From contig NZ_JABSOD010000010.1 of NCBI RefSeq assembly GCF_013283795.1, positions 1 through 64,000 on the forward strand: a stretch of 64,000 bases of DNA, in the 5' to 3' direction. This DNA is from Rheinheimera lutimaris. GTDB lineage: Bacteria > Pseudomonadota > Gammaproteobacteria > Enterobacterales > Alteromonadaceae. The position numbers and the translations under genes were made by a program. Under the pieces are notes generated by a model. That model had not been told where the DNA came from. It ran no database searches and worked only from the letters and a program-made list of their open reading frames with translations. This document shows, piece by piece, positions 44,428 to 54,074 of this stretch (the stretch's first letter is position 1; the number at the start of each line of letters is the position of its first letter).

Positions 44428-46605
44428 ATGCGGCTAAACAAAATAATAATAAGCTTAATGGCAGTCAGCTGTATGCTGTCGGCAGAACCGCAACAAAAAA
44501 TTGCAGCAGCAAAAGCGGCATATCAGCAGGGCGATCATGCCAAAGCGGCCGAGTTATGGCAAAACCTGGCGCTGGAAGGCAATGCCACTGCGCAGTTTGA
44601 GCTGGCAAAATTATACTCTCTTGGCCATGGCGTAGAACAAGATGCGTTGCAAGCCGCCTATTGGTTGGAACAAGCAGCATCTGCCAGCACAGATTTTGCC
44701 GAGTCAGCCAAAGCGCAGCGTGATATCGCCAATGGTGTAACGCAGTTAAAAGCGCAGCAACAAGCTGCTGAAACCGCGGCTGCGGTGCCAGTTAAACCTG
44801 CGGCCGCTAGGGTTACGCCGGCAGTAGCCGTTGTTACGCCAACCACAGTGCCAAATACCCCACCACCCTCCGTTGCTACCGTTACTGTAGCTGCTGCAGC
44901 AAAAACAGCGCCAGCGCAAAAAAAATCGGGTCCGGAGCTGCCGGTTAAAGCCCTTGCTGATGCTCGTTTCGATACTGGCCTACGTGCTTTTGAGCGGCAA
45001 AATTATGCTGAGGCATTTAGCCATTGGTATCCGCTGGCAGAGACCGGCCTGGTCGATGCACAGTTTAATCTGGCGGCGATGTATGCTAACGGTTACGGCA
45101 TCAACAGTGATCAATTAGCTGCAGCGCGCTGGTTTAGCGCGGCTGCAGAGCAAGGCATGGCGCAAGCGCAGTATCAACTGGCGGTAGCGCACGCTAATGG
45201 TAAAGGTGTGGCACAGGATGATGCGTTAGCGGTGTACTGGTACCAGAAAGCGGCAGAGCAGCAATACAGCCTGGCGCAATACAACCTGGGCTTTATGTAT
45301 GCCAATGGCAGGGGTGTAACTCAGGATGATACCAGTGCCTTGCTTTGGTACGAGCGTTCGGCAGAGCAGGGGGACGTAGATGCACAGTTTATTGTCGCCG
45401 GCCGCTATCAGGATGGCCGTGGTGCTAAAGTTGATGTTAATAAAGCCATAGGCTGGTATCAACGTGCGTTGGCACAAAACCACAGCCGTGCTGCATTTCA
45501 ATTGGCGCAGTTTTATTTACAGGGCTTAGGTGTTGCAAAAAATGAAAGCCGGGCCTTTGATTTATTCAGCCGCGCTGCTTCGCAAGGGGTGGCAGAAGCT
45601 CAGCGTGAAGTCGGTATCAGCTATTCTCTTGGCCGCGGTGTACGTAATAATGACAGTAAAGCGGTAGAACTATTGCAGCAAGCTTGTGACCAGCAGGATA
45701 TGACGGCGTGCTACTACCTTGGCGTACATGTTACAGAAGGCCGCGGCATTAAGGCCGATGCAGCCCGTGGTATGCAGTTATTTTTGCAAGCTGCCAAAGC
45801 CGGCAATGCAGAGACACAATTCCGGTTGGGGCAAATGCTAAGCCAGGGCCAGGGAGTGGCAGTGGATGAAGTTGCCGCTTATAACTGGTTTTTGCAGGCG
45901 GCAAAGCAGGGGCACGCCCAGGCGCAATACCTGACCGGCTTGCGGCTGGCCAATGGCACCGGGGTCACACAAAATGATGCTGAAGCAGTAAAATGGTACC
46001 GGTTGGCGGCAGCGCAAGGTGTGTTGTATGCACAGTATAATTTGGGCTTTATGTACGGTGCTGGTCGCGGCGTGCCGCAAGACGATGCACAGGCGCTGAT
46101 TTGGTATATCAAAGTGGCAGAGCAGGGCGATGCTGATGCGCAGTTTAACCTTGGCTTGCGGTTTGAAACCGGTCGCGGTGCGCGTCAGGATGATAACCAG
46201 GCGGTAGTGTGGTATCAAAAAGCTGCAGCGCAGAACCATCAGCGGGCTATTGCGCATCTGGGGTATATGTACGAAAAAGGTTATGGCGTAAGTTTGAATG
46301 AGCGTAAAGCCTTTGAATTGTATCAGCAGTCGCTGGATGCCAAAGTGCCGCGCGCGTTAACGGCGCTGGGGTTGTTTTATAAAAACGGCCGCCAGGTAAA
46401 AGCTGACGATAAAAAAGCAGTAGAGTTATTTGCTCAGGCGGCAGAGCAGGGCTATGCCAATGCGCAGTATAACCTGGGGTGGATGTACGAATATGGCCGC
46501 GGCGTCAGCAAAGATCTGGTCAAGGCACGTGACCTGTATCAACTGGCAGCCGCGCAAAGTGAGCCTTTAGCGCAGGCTCAGCTAAGCCGGCTATTGAATC
46601 CGTAA
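44428..46605 (+). CDS. Secreted Sel1-repeat protein (15 repeats)
   Basis: A 725-residue protein. A short N-terminal signal peptide (IIISLMAVSCMLSAEP) is followed by one Sel1 repeat, an Ala/Val/Thr/Pro-rich linker (about 105-170), then 14 further Sel1 repeats. Each contains a G-x-G-V-x-x-D turn (for example NGKGVAQD, NGRGVTQD, AGRGVPQD) and A-x-x-W-Y-x-x-A-A-x-Q-G. Such alpha/alpha solenoids bind other proteins. Role is unknown; similar proteins assist envelope assembly or surface functions. An LSA-type cysteine (SCML) may be lipidated, but the motif is not ideal. Confidence 0.88.
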   Translation: MRLNKIIISLMAVSCMLSAEPQQKIAAAKAAYQQGDHAKAAELWQNLALEGNATAQFELAKLYSLGHGVEQDALQAAYWLEQAASASTDFAESAKAQRDIANGVTQLKAQQQAAETAAAVPVKPAAARVTPAVAVVTPTTVPNTPPPSVATVTVAAAAKTAPAQKKSGPELPVKALADARFDTGLRAFERQNYAEAFSHWYPLAETGLVDAQFNLAAMYANGYGINSDQLAAARWFSAAAEQGMAQAQYQLAVAHANGKGVAQDDALAVYWYQKAAEQQYSLAQYNLGFMYANGRGVTQDDTSALLWYERSAEQGDVDAQFIVAGRYQDGRGAKVDVNKAIGWYQRALAQNHSRAAFQLAQFYLQGLGVAKNESRAFDLFSRAASQGVAEAQREVGISYSLGRGVRNNDSKAVELLQQACDQQDMTACYYLGVHVTEGRGIKADAARGMQLFLQAAKAGNAETQFRLGQMLSQGQGVAVDEVAAYNWFLQAAKQGHAQAQYLTGLRLANGTGVTQNDAEAVKWYRLAAAQGVLYAQYNLGFMYGAGRGVPQDDAQALIWYIKVAEQGDADAQFNLGLRFETGRGARQDDNQAVVWYQKAAAQNHQRAIAHLGYMYEKGYGVSLNERKAFELYQQSLDAKVPRALTALGLFYKNGRQVKADDKKAVELFAQAAEQGYANAQYNLGWMYEYGRGVSKDLVKARDLYQLAAAQSEPLAQAQLSRLLNP

Positions 46606-46786
46606 TATTAAATTAAGAGTGTTGACTATAAGTGACACCGCTATATCTGGAGTCTCTTTATTGTCAAAGCCGGGTTGCAGCCGGGAATCGCACGTTGTAT
46701 CGCTTTATAGCTGTTGGCATAGATTGCATCCGCCGCCCGAGTCGCCGACAATAGCGGCCTTTGCGTCAATCAGGTAAGCAAGCGTT

Positions 46787-47968
46787 ATGCAGCAGTGGGA
46801 TGTGATAGTTATAGGTGCCGGCGCGGCGGGCTTAATGTGCGCGATAGAAGCCGGTAAGCGTGGCCGCAGTGTGCTGGTGTTGGATAACGGCAAGCGCGTT
46901 GGTCGCAAAATTCTGATGTCGGGCGGTGGCCGCTGTAATTTCACCAATATGTATGCTGCGCCGGAGAATTTTCTGTCGCAAAACAAACATTTCTGTAAAT
47001 CGGCATTAAGCCGTTACACGCAGTGGGATTTTATCGCCCTGGTGCAAAAGCATGCTATTGCCTATCACGAGAAAACCCTCGGTCAGCTGTTTTGTGATGA
47101 TTCTGCCAAAGATATTGTCGATATGCTGCTTAGCGAGGCCAAAGCCGCCAATGTGCAAATTGCCCTGCAGCAAAATATCAGCGATGTCAGCTTTGCTGAC
47201 GGCCAATATACGGTAATTACGCCGGAGCTAAGCCGCCGCTGTCACAGTGTGGTGGTGGCCAGCGGCGGTTTAAGCCTGCCGAATTTAGGCGCTACCGCTT
47301 TTGGTTTTCAGCTGGCCGAACAATTTGGTTTAAAGGTGCTGCCACTGCGTGCGGCGCTGGTGCCGCTCACCTGGCAGCCAAGCGATAAAGCCGTGTTTGA
47401 AGAAATCAGCGGTGTATCTCTGCCGGTTACGGCAGAAGCCAACGGCACGATGTTCCCTGAAGATATGCTGTTTACCCATCGCGGCTTAAGCGGGCCGGCG
47501 ATACTGCAAATTTCCAGCTATTGGCAGCCGGGCGATGAGGTGCTGGTGAATATGGCACCGCAAACTGACTTGGTAGAATTTCTGACGGCACAACAGCAAG
47601 CACACCCGGAGCAGGAAGTGAAAACTGCGCTGGGCAAATTGCTGCCAAAACGGCTGGTAGAAAAATTGCTGGAGCTTAACGTATTTGCTAACCAGCCGCT
47701 TAAAGCGTTGAACCCGAAAAGCATTAAGCAGATTGCCGACAGCCTGCATGGCTATATCTTTAAACCCAATGGCACTGAGGGGTACCGCACGGCAGAAGTG
47801 ACCATTGGCGGGGTAGACACTGACTATTTATCCTCAAAAACCATGGAAGCCAAACAGCAACCCGGCTTGTACTTTATCGGCGAAGTGGTAGACGTAACCG
47901 GTTGGCTCGGTGGCTATAATTTCCAGTGGGCCTGGGCCAGCGGCTGGGTGGCGGGGCAGTATTGTTAA
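46787..47968 (+). CDS. BaiN/HI0933-family NAD(P)/FAD-dependent oxidoreductase
   Basis: A 393-residue flavoprotein. The FAD-binding motif is VIGAGAAGLMCAIEAGKRG, and family signatures are GRKILMSGGGRCNFTNM, DMLFTHRGLSGPAIL and VVDVTGWLGGYNFQWAWASG. This matches the YhiN/HI0933 family; the physiological substrate is not established in E. coli. The next gene begins 13 bases later. Confidence 0.9.
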   Translation: MQQWDVIVIGAGAAGLMCAIEAGKRGRSVLVLDNGKRVGRKILMSGGGRCNFTNMYAAPENFLSQNKHFCKSALSRYTQWDFIALVQKHAIAYHEKTLGQLFCDDSAKDIVDMLLSEAKAANVQIALQQNISDVSFADGQYTVITPELSRRCHSVVVASGGLSLPNLGATAFGFQLAEQFGLKVLPLRAALVPLTWQPSDKAVFEEISGVSLPVTAEANGTMFPEDMLFTHRGLSGPAILQISSYWQPGDEVLVNMAPQTDLVEFLTAQQQAHPEQEVKTALGKLLPKRLVEKLLELNVFANQPLKALNPKSIKQIADSLHGYIFKPNGTEGYRTAEVTIGGVDTDYLSSKTMEAKQQPGLYFIGEVVDVTGWLGGYNFQWAWASGWVAGQYC

Positions 47969-47981
47969 GGTATGTATCAGC

Positions 47982-48290
47982 ATGAAAAAACTCTCCAAAG
48001 TACAACTTAAACAACAAGCTGCGGTATTGGATGCGGTCACCAAGCTGGAGCAGCAGGCATTGCTGGATTTGCCCGGCGTAGTGCAGTGCTGGTTTAGCCT
48101 GGAATATGAAGCCTTCCCGGTGTCGCTGCTGGTGCGGCTGCAGTTTACTGAGCAGGCGCAACTGGATGCTGCACAGCCACAGTTGCTGGCGTGGCAAAAG
48201 CGCTTAAGCGGCTTACTGCTGAAAAAGGGTATAGTGCTGAAAGATATGCGCAAGCACCTGGTGTTTACCTTAAACAGCCCTGATGAATAG
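47982..48290 (+). CDS. Conserved small hypothetical protein (102 aa)
   Basis: The ATG at 47982 (preceded by TAAGG) gives a 102-residue protein; a longer frame would overlap the oxidoreductase by 59 bases and is not favoured. It is mostly helical with a beta hairpin (VQCWFSLEYEAFPVSLLVRL) and no signal peptide. It lies 13 bases after the BaiN-like gene, so probably co-transcribed. Function unknown. Confidence 0.7.
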   Translation: MKKLSKVQLKQQAAVLDAVTKLEQQALLDLPGVVQCWFSLEYEAFPVSLLVRLQFTEQAQLDAAQPQLLAWQKRLSGLLLKKGIVLKDMRKHLVFTLNSPDE

Positions 48291-48330
48291 CCAGCCCTGA
48301 CGAATAAGCGTAAAACAGGATAAAAAAACT

Positions 48331-49302
48331 ATGAAATACACTCTTGGCGCTTATGCCGCTTCACCGAATCACAGCGGTTGGGATGCTGCGCTTGAAACGG
48401 CGTTTTATAACGAATTAAAAGCGCTGCCTAATGTAAAAGGTCTGGAGCATCCGTTTTTAGGCCGCTTACATCAGCACGATGACGATTGGTTTTTGGCAAA
48501 TGTCGCCCCGGACTGGGATTATGTGTTTACCTGTATTCCCGGCATTATGAATGCACTGGGGCAAAACCCGTTGTTTGGTATTGCCTCGGATGACGAAGCC
48601 GGACGCCTGGCTGCGCTGGATTTTATGCAGCAAGCCTGTGCCGCCATTGGCAAGCTCAATGCCCATTTGGGCCGGGCGGCAGTCACCGCGATTCAAATTC
48701 AAACCGCACCGGCACGGCATAAAGCGTCATCTTCTAGGGCGGCGCTTATGGCCTCACTAAACACTATGCTGCAGTGGGACTGGCAAGGGGCGAAAATAGT
48801 GATTGAACACTGTGACGCCCTGGTTGACAGTCATGCTCCTTCCAAAGGTTTTTTAACCCTGGGCGATGAGCTTGAGGTAATAACGCAGTTAAATACACAG
48901 CTAAACACCAAGCAGCACTTAGGCATGGTAATTAACTGGGGCCGCTCGGTATTTGAAACCCGCCGTGTTGAGGGGGCGTTGGAACATATTCAGGCGGCGC
49001 AGGCCGCCGGGGTGTTAAGCGGAGTGATGTTCTCCGGCGTATCGGATCAGGACAGTGAATACGGTGCCTGGCGCGACAGCCATCAGCCACCAAAGCAAAG
49101 TGCGCTGGTGCAGCATGGTGAACCCGGCAGTTGGATGACAGAGCAGGCGATGCATAACTGCCTGGCCGCCTGCAATGACCCGCAAGCATTACCGGTGTTG
49201 GGGGCGAAAATCGGTATCCGGCCACACAGCGCCGCTATCGCGCAGCGTATCAGTATTGTCCGTGATACGCTGGCGATACTGGATCGCTATTTTAGCCATT
49301 AA
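48331..49302 (+). CDS. DUF4862 family protein (TIM-barrel, 323 aa)
   Basis: A 323-residue soluble protein recognised as the DUF4862 family, probably a TIM-barrel similar to xylose isomerase-like enzymes. VIEHCDALVDSH and LGMVINWGRSVFETRR are the likely active-site strands with acidic and His residues for metal binding. Substrate unknown. It ends 9 bases before the convergent potassium-transport gene. Confidence 0.8.
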   Translation: MKYTLGAYAASPNHSGWDAALETAFYNELKALPNVKGLEHPFLGRLHQHDDDWFLANVAPDWDYVFTCIPGIMNALGQNPLFGIASDDEAGRLAALDFMQQACAAIGKLNAHLGRAAVTAIQIQTAPARHKASSSRAALMASLNTMLQWDWQGAKIVIEHCDALVDSHAPSKGFLTLGDELEVITQLNTQLNTKQHLGMVINWGRSVFETRRVEGALEHIQAAQAAGVLSGVMFSGVSDQDSEYGAWRDSHQPPKQSALVQHGEPGSWMTEQAMHNCLAACNDPQALPVLGAKIGIRPHSAAIAQRISIVRDTLAILDRYFSH

Positions 49303-49311
49303 CTCTGTTGC

Positions 49312-50679
49312 TTAGCCCACTTGAATTTTGGTGTCGGCATAGCGGATTTTGCGCTGCTTGGGTGTGGCAAGAAGATAAGCCAGCGTTAACGGGCCCAGCC
49401 GGCCGGCGATCATCAGAAAGATGATGACCAACTGGCCGCTGCTGCTGAGGTTGGCTGTTAAACCCCGCGATAATCCCACGGTACTGAGCGCTGATACGGC
49501 TTCAAAAGCAATGTCGAGAAAAGGTGCTTTTTCCAACGCGGTTAAGATAAAGATACTGATAAAAATCAGTGACATCGATACCAGCGCCAACGCCAGTGCT
49601 TTTAATACCTGCGCGGCCGGCACGCTGCGTTGTAATAAGCTTACCTCGTCCCTGCGGCGTAAAAACGCATAGGTGGCCATAATAAGTACCACAAAGGTGC
49701 CAATTTTAATGCCGCTGGCGGTGCTGAGAGAGCCGCCGCCGATGAACATTAGCAGCAGTGTCAGCACATTGCTGGCGTCGGTCATCTGGCTGTAATCCAG
49801 AGTATTAAAACCGGCAGTGCGCGGCGTAACTGCCTGAAACCATGCGGCTAAGGCCTGGTCTTTCACCGGCAGGTTAGCCAGCGTAGCTGGGTTGTTTGCT
49901 TCCAGCAGCCAGATCAGGCAAAAAGCCAGCAGGTTTATAATAACTGTGGCCAGCAGCACTATGCGGGTGTTGGTGCTGAGTAAGCGCCAACGTCGCTGCT
50001 TGTTAATATCAATCATCACGGTAAAGCCGATGCCTCCGACAATAAACAAGCCTGTGATGATCAGGTTTACGGCTATATCGCTGGCATACGGCATCAGGCT
50101 GGCACTGCTAAGCGCAAAACCAGCGTTATTAAAGGCAGAGATAGTATAAAAAAAGCTATGATACAGCGCGGTGCTAAAGCCCAACTCATCCCACCAGACC
50201 CGGGTAAGTAGTGTTATACCGACCAATTCAATTAACAGTGAGTACAGCAATACAGCTTTGGCAGTTTGTGCCACTTGCGCCAGGCTGGTTTGGTTCATCG
50301 CCTCCTGCGCAATTTTTTGTTGAGTGAGGCCAATTTTGGCACCCAAGCTAATGGCAGCTACTACGGCAAAGGTCATAAACCCCAAGCCGCCGGCCTGGAT
50401 TAACAGTGCAATAACCACTTGGCCAAACAGAGTGAATTGGGTTCCGGTATCTACCACCACCAGGCCGGTAACGGTAACTGCAGATGTGGCGGTAAATAGT
50501 GCCTGCAGCATACTGATGGGAGTGGTGGTAGCCAAAGGCAGTAATAACAGCGCTGTACCGGCAATAATAAGCGCCAGAAAGCCAAGTGTAAGTAATGCTG
50601 GCGGGCTTAAGTTGACAGTAGCGCGTGCCAGAGGAGCCGTCCGGACATACGGCATGTGCTGTGGTAACCAGTTTTTCAT
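49312..50679 (-). CDS. ktrB: Ktr-type potassium uptake channel subunit (KtrB)
   Basis: A 455-residue membrane protein of the Trk/Ktr superfamily with four pore-loop repeats. The selectivity-filter glycines are visible in AVTVTGLVVV, AFNNAGFALSS, TPRTAGFNTLD and ALSTVGLSRG. It imports potassium, often with sodium dependence, gated by the KtrA ring. The ATG overlaps the ktrA stop by four bases (ATGA), so the pair is coupled. C-terminus LLATPKQRKIRYADTKIQVG is typical. Confidence 0.92.
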   Translation of the reverse strand: MKNWLPQHMPYVRTAPLARATVNLSPPALLTLGFLALIIAGTALLLLPLATTTPISMLQALFTATSAVTVTGLVVVDTGTQFTLFGQVVIALLIQAGGLGFMTFAVVAAISLGAKIGLTQQKIAQEAMNQTSLAQVAQTAKAVLLYSLLIELVGITLLTRVWWDELGFSTALYHSFFYTISAFNNAGFALSSASLMPYASDIAVNLIITGLFIVGGIGFTVMIDINKQRRWRLLSTNTRIVLLATVIINLLAFCLIWLLEANNPATLANLPVKDQALAAWFQAVTPRTAGFNTLDYSQMTDASNVLTLLLMFIGGGSLSTASGIKIGTFVVLIMATYAFLRRRDEVSLLQRSVPAAQVLKALALALVSMSLIFISIFILTALEKAPFLDIAFEAVSALSTVGLSRGLTANLSSSGQLVIIFLMIAGRLGPLTLAYLLATPKQRKIRYADTKIQVG

Positions 50680-51332
50680 GCTGTCAGCTTCGGTGCCAGT
50701 GACTTCAGAATATCCAGCGAGCCGGCCAGCACCAATCTATCTTGGTGTTCCAGCACAAAGTCGCTTGCCAGCGGCGAGAACAGCTTATCACGGCGTTTTA
50801 CCAGCACGGCTTTAACAAAGGCGTTAGCGTCAGCCAGTAAGGCGGCTACGGTGATGCCTTGCAGGCGTTGAGTAATATCTATTTCAACCAGGTATTGGTT
50901 ATTGCCCAGCGCCAGGTATTGGTTCACCATCGGATAATTCAGCGCTTGAGCTACTTTAACGCCCATTTCTTCTTCCGGATGAATAATGCGGCTTACCCCT
51001 AAGCGCGATAAAATCATATGGTGTGCTTTAGAGGTCGCTTTTACCCAAATTTGCTCAATGCCCATATTTTTTAAATGCAGCACGCATAAAATACTGGCTT
51101 CAAGGTCCTCGCCAATAGCCACCAGTACCGCGTCGCAGCGCTGAATATCCAACTCCTGCAGGGCCTGTTCATCGGTTACATCGGCTATTACTGCATGGCT
51201 TAGCTGATCTGCCAGCCTATTGATAAATTTTGTATTGTTATCTACCCCGATCACTTGATGCCCAAGTCGCATCAATTCTATTGAGGCGGCTGCACCAAAC
51301 CGACCCAAACCAAACACTGCAAACTGCGCCAT
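50676..51332 (-). CDS. ktrA: KtrA regulatory subunit of potassium uptake
   Basis: A 218-residue cytoplasmic protein. The RCK N-terminal Rossmann fold shows AVFGLGRFGAAASIELMRLG with an acidic residue (GVDNN) that binds adenine nucleotides or NAD. A TrkA-C domain (about 145-218) follows. It controls KtrB. I start at ATG 51332 giving MAQFAVFGLG; a TTG seven codons upstream is less likely. It is divergent from trkH, with the direct-repeat array in between. Confidence 0.92.
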   Translation of the reverse strand: MAQFAVFGLGRFGAAASIELMRLGHQVIGVDNNTKFINRLADQLSHAVIADVTDEQALQELDIQRCDAVLVAIGEDLEASILCVLHLKNMGIEQIWVKATSKAHHMILSRLGVSRIIHPEEEMGVKVAQALNYPMVNQYLALGNNQYLVEIDITQRLQGITVAALLADANAFVKAVLVKRRDKLFSPLASDFVLEHQDRLVLAGSLDILKSLAPKLTA

Positions 51333-51402
51333 TGCTATAAATCCATGCTGCAAAAGCCGATATTAAAGACCTAACCGGCTGCTAAGTCAGCCGGTAGCCG
51401 TT

Positions 51403-51455
51403 AATCTTTATAAAATCTTTATATTGCACTACTGAATCTTTAGAAAAGCTTTATA
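51403..51455 (+). promoter_or_regulatory. Four helically phased direct repeats between ktrA and trkH
   Basis: AATCTTTATA at 51403-51412 and 51414-51423, AATCTTTAGA at 51435-51444, and AAGCTTTATA at 51446-51455. Start-to-start spacings are 11, 21 and 11 bases, so all lie on one helix face as two pairs. This is how OmpR-family dimers bind. A KdpE-like regulator is encoded in the trkH operon downstream, so it is the natural candidate. Whether ktrA is also controlled from this site is unknown. Confidence 0.7.
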
Positions 51456-51514
51456 ACCCCGCCGGCCCAATGGCGTTACGCTTGCGCTATTCATTTCTGC
51501 TGCGGTATATCGTG

Positions 51515-52999
51515 ATGTCCGGCTATTCTTTTGTGCTTGGCGATACCGAGGTTCAAAACAAGCATTTTTTTTATCGCGTCACAGGGTATCTGCTTATTTT
51601 TCTCAGTGTGGCGCAGTTTGTCACCATGGCAATAAGCTTTGTGCTGCACGACCGTGCGTTCTGGAACTTTCTGTTGGCGGGCACGGTAACCCTGAGTGTT
51701 GGCGGTGTGCTGGTGGTGCGCTCGGGCGGTGCGGTAAAGTTGAAGAAGCGGTATCTGTTTTTACTCACCACTTTGTGTTGGTTATCGGTGTGTGTGTTCT
51801 CTGCTTTACCGCTCTATCTTAGTGTACCCGGGCTTAGTGTAACTGACGCCTGGTTTGAAACGGTGTCGGCCATTACTACCACCGGCTCTACAGTGTTAAG
51901 TGGCCTGGATACGATGCCAAAGGCTGTGTTGTTGTGGCGGGCGATACTGCAGTGGATTGGCGGCATTGGTATTATTGTTATGGCGATAGCGATACTGCCG
52001 GCACTTAAAATAGGCGGTATGAAGCTGTTTAAAACCGAAAGCTCGGATATTTCAGAGAAAATACTGCCGCGCAGCAGCAGTTTATCCGGCTCCATTTTAA
52101 TGGTGTATCTGGCGATCAGTGTGGCGGCGGCTGTCAGCTATTATGCCGGTGGTATGTCACTGTTTGATGCTGTTACCCATGCCATGACATCGGCCGCCAC
52201 CGGTGGTTTTGCTAATTACGATGCGTCCTTTGGTCATTTTAACGATAAACCCTGGTTACTTTGGTTCAGCAGCGTTTGGATGGCGTTGGCAGCGCTGCCT
52301 TTTGTACTGTTTGTTGGTATGGTACGCGGCGATAAGTGGGCGTTGCTGCGCGACCCGCAGGTAAAAGCCTTTATCGCTATAGTACTGGTAGCTGCCGTGC
52401 TGCTGTCCGGTTACCAAATGGTACATGATGAGCGCGATTGGTTTTCGGCGCTAACCCATAGTTTGTTTAATGTGGTGTCGGTGATCACCACCTGTGGCTA
52501 TGCCTCGGAGGATTACACCTTGTGGGGTAGCATGGCAGTGGTGCTGTTTTTCTATCTGACATTCAGCGGCGGTTGCTCAGGCTCGACATCCGGTGGCTTG
52601 AAAATTTTCCGCACGCAATTATCCGGTTATATGCTGCTGAAACAGCTGAACCTGCTAATTCACCCTAATGCGGTACGGACACAGCAATACGGCGGTAAAA
52701 AAGTCGATGACAGCCTGCTAAGTGCGGTATTGGCGTTTGCCTTTGTGTATTTTGCTACCATAGCGGCATTAGCGCTGGTGTTATCCATGTATAATCTGGA
52801 TTTTGTTACTGCGTTAACCGGCGCTGCTACTGCGGTAGGTAATGTTGGTCCCGGGCTGGGCGAAGTAATTGGTCCGGCCGGCAACTTTGCGTCCTTACCT
52901 GATGGTGCTAAATGGTGGCTGACGTTTGGCATGCTGTTGGGCCGGCTGGAAATTTTAACCATGTTGTTACTGTTTACGCCAATGTACTGGCGTTACTAA
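51515..52999 (+). CDS. trkH: TrkH-family potassium uptake protein
   Basis: A 494-residue inner-membrane potassium transporter. The four pore-loop filters are seen in ITTTGSTVLSG, SAATGGFANYD, ITTCGYASEDY and TAVGNVGPGLG. I place the start at ATG 51515, because an upstream in-frame ATG at 51470 would leave almost no leader after a promoter near the operator repeats; neither has a strong ribosome binding site. It ends 12 bases before the kdpD-like gene, so it heads a three-gene operon with its own two-component system. A TrkA-type gate may come from elsewhere. Confidence 0.9.
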   Translation: MSGYSFVLGDTEVQNKHFFYRVTGYLLIFLSVAQFVTMAISFVLHDRAFWNFLLAGTVTLSVGGVLVVRSGGAVKLKKRYLFLLTTLCWLSVCVFSALPLYLSVPGLSVTDAWFETVSAITTTGSTVLSGLDTMPKAVLLWRAILQWIGGIGIIVMAIAILPALKIGGMKLFKTESSDISEKILPRSSSLSGSILMVYLAISVAAAVSYYAGGMSLFDAVTHAMTSAATGGFANYDASFGHFNDKPWLLWFSSVWMALAALPFVLFVGMVRGDKWALLRDPQVKAFIAIVLVAAVLLSGYQMVHDERDWFSALTHSLFNVVSVITTCGYASEDYTLWGSMAVVLFFYLTFSGGCSGSTSGGLKIFRTQLSGYMLLKQLNLLIHPNAVRTQQYGGKKVDDSLLSAVLAFAFVYFATIAALALVLSMYNLDFVTALTGAATAVGNVGPGLGEVIGPAGNFASLPDGAKWWLTFGMLLGRLEILTMLLLFTPMYWRY

Positions 53000-53011
53000 G
53001 GCTGCTAAACG

Positions 53012-54070
53012 ATGAAACTGAGCCACGCCGGGCATTTTTCTATCTGGCTGCTGTTGTTATTGGCATTGGTCGTCCCGGTAATGCTGGCGCTACTACTATT
53101 GCCGGCCAGGGCACTGCTTAATACTACCGATGTGGCCATGCTGCAGTTATTGTGGGTAACCTGGGTGGCGCAACAGGCAGGCCAGCGCTGGGCAGTTATT
53201 ACTACTGTTAGCAGCGTGCTGCTGCTGAACTGGTTTTTTGTTGAGCCCTATAACACGCTGTACATTAACCATATCGATTATCTTATTACCTTTATTGTTA
53301 TGTTGTTATTGGGCAGCTTCATCGGCCGTTTGTCCGGTCGGCTTCGTGTTGAATTGGCGCGGGCAAAAAAGCATATGCGCCAGCGCCAACTGCTGGCCGG
53401 TAAGAATCGTCAGGCCAGGTTTCAGGCCGAGCTGGAGCACAGCCGCGCTATGCTGCTGCGCTCCATTTCGCATGATCTGCGCACACCGTTGGCGACCATT
53501 ATGGGTGCATCCAGCATGCTGGCCGACAGCGAACTGACGCTGAGTAACGAAGAGATACGCGAGCAGGCCGGCAATATTTATCGTCAAAGCGGCTTGTTGA
53601 GCGAGCATTTTGACAAGGTGATGGAGTTAAGCCGGGTGCAGCAGCCACAGCGTACCTTAGCCCGGGCCGACCTCGATGTCGCTGATGTGGTATCGGCCGC
53701 CATCAGCCGCCGCGTGCAGTTACTCAGCCATCAGCCTTTACAAATCCAGCTTAGCAATAATACTCATTGCCTGGCCGACAGTACCCTGCTGGAAATTGCG
53801 CTTGCCAATATGCTGGAAAACGCCGTACGTCATGGTGCTGCGCCGGTATCGGTAAGTTTTAATCAGGACAATGGCTACTATCATTTACGCGTCAGCAATG
53901 CTATCGCCAGCCATAGCAGGGCGCAGCGCGACAGCGGCACCGGGCTGGGTACCGCTATTTGCAAAGCCGTTATGCAGTTGCACGGAGGGCAGTTCAGTTT
54001 GCAGAGCAACAATAACCAGACCATGCTGGCGCAGCTGCGCTGGCCGGCAACAACCGATACCGCGGAGTAA
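53012..54070 (+). CDS. KdpD-like sensor kinase lacking the N-terminal KdpD/Usp domains
   Basis: A 352-residue sensor kinase corresponding to the C-terminal half of KdpD. Four membrane helices of the DUF4118 type (about 10-105, including NWFFVEPYNTLYI) come first. Then a charged linker, an H-box (SISHDLRTPLATIMGASSML), an N-box (LANMLENAVRHG) and a G-box (GTGLGTAICKAV). Full-length KdpD (about 890 residues) carries cytoplasmic KdpD and universal-stress domains that sense ATP or second messengers; they are absent here. It is in an operon with trkH and a KdpE-like regulator, not with kdpFABC. Confidence 0.88.
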   Translation: MKLSHAGHFSIWLLLLLALVVPVMLALLLLPARALLNTTDVAMLQLLWVTWVAQQAGQRWAVITTVSSVLLLNWFFVEPYNTLYINHIDYLITFIVMLLLGSFIGRLSGRLRVELARAKKHMRQRQLLAGKNRQARFQAELEHSRAMLLRSISHDLRTPLATIMGASSMLADSELTLSNEEIREQAGNIYRQSGLLSEHFDKVMELSRVQQPQRTLARADLDVADVVSAAISRRVQLLSHQPLQIQLSNNTHCLADSTLLEIALANMLENAVRHGAAPVSVSFNQDNGYYHLRVSNAIASHSRAQRDSGTGLGTAICKAVMQLHGGQFSLQSNNNQTMLAQLRWPATTDTAE

Positions 54071-54074
54071 AACA

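Noticed and set aside
46705-46986. 93-codon minus-strand frame over the start of the BaiN-like gene
   Set aside because: Overlaps a clear FAD-binding motif on the plus strand and has no recognisable feature.
53871-54074. N-terminal extension of the KdpE-like regulator
   Set aside because: The frame overlaps the kinase gene and lacks receiver-domain character; GTG at 54075 with GGAG gives the normal KdpE start.
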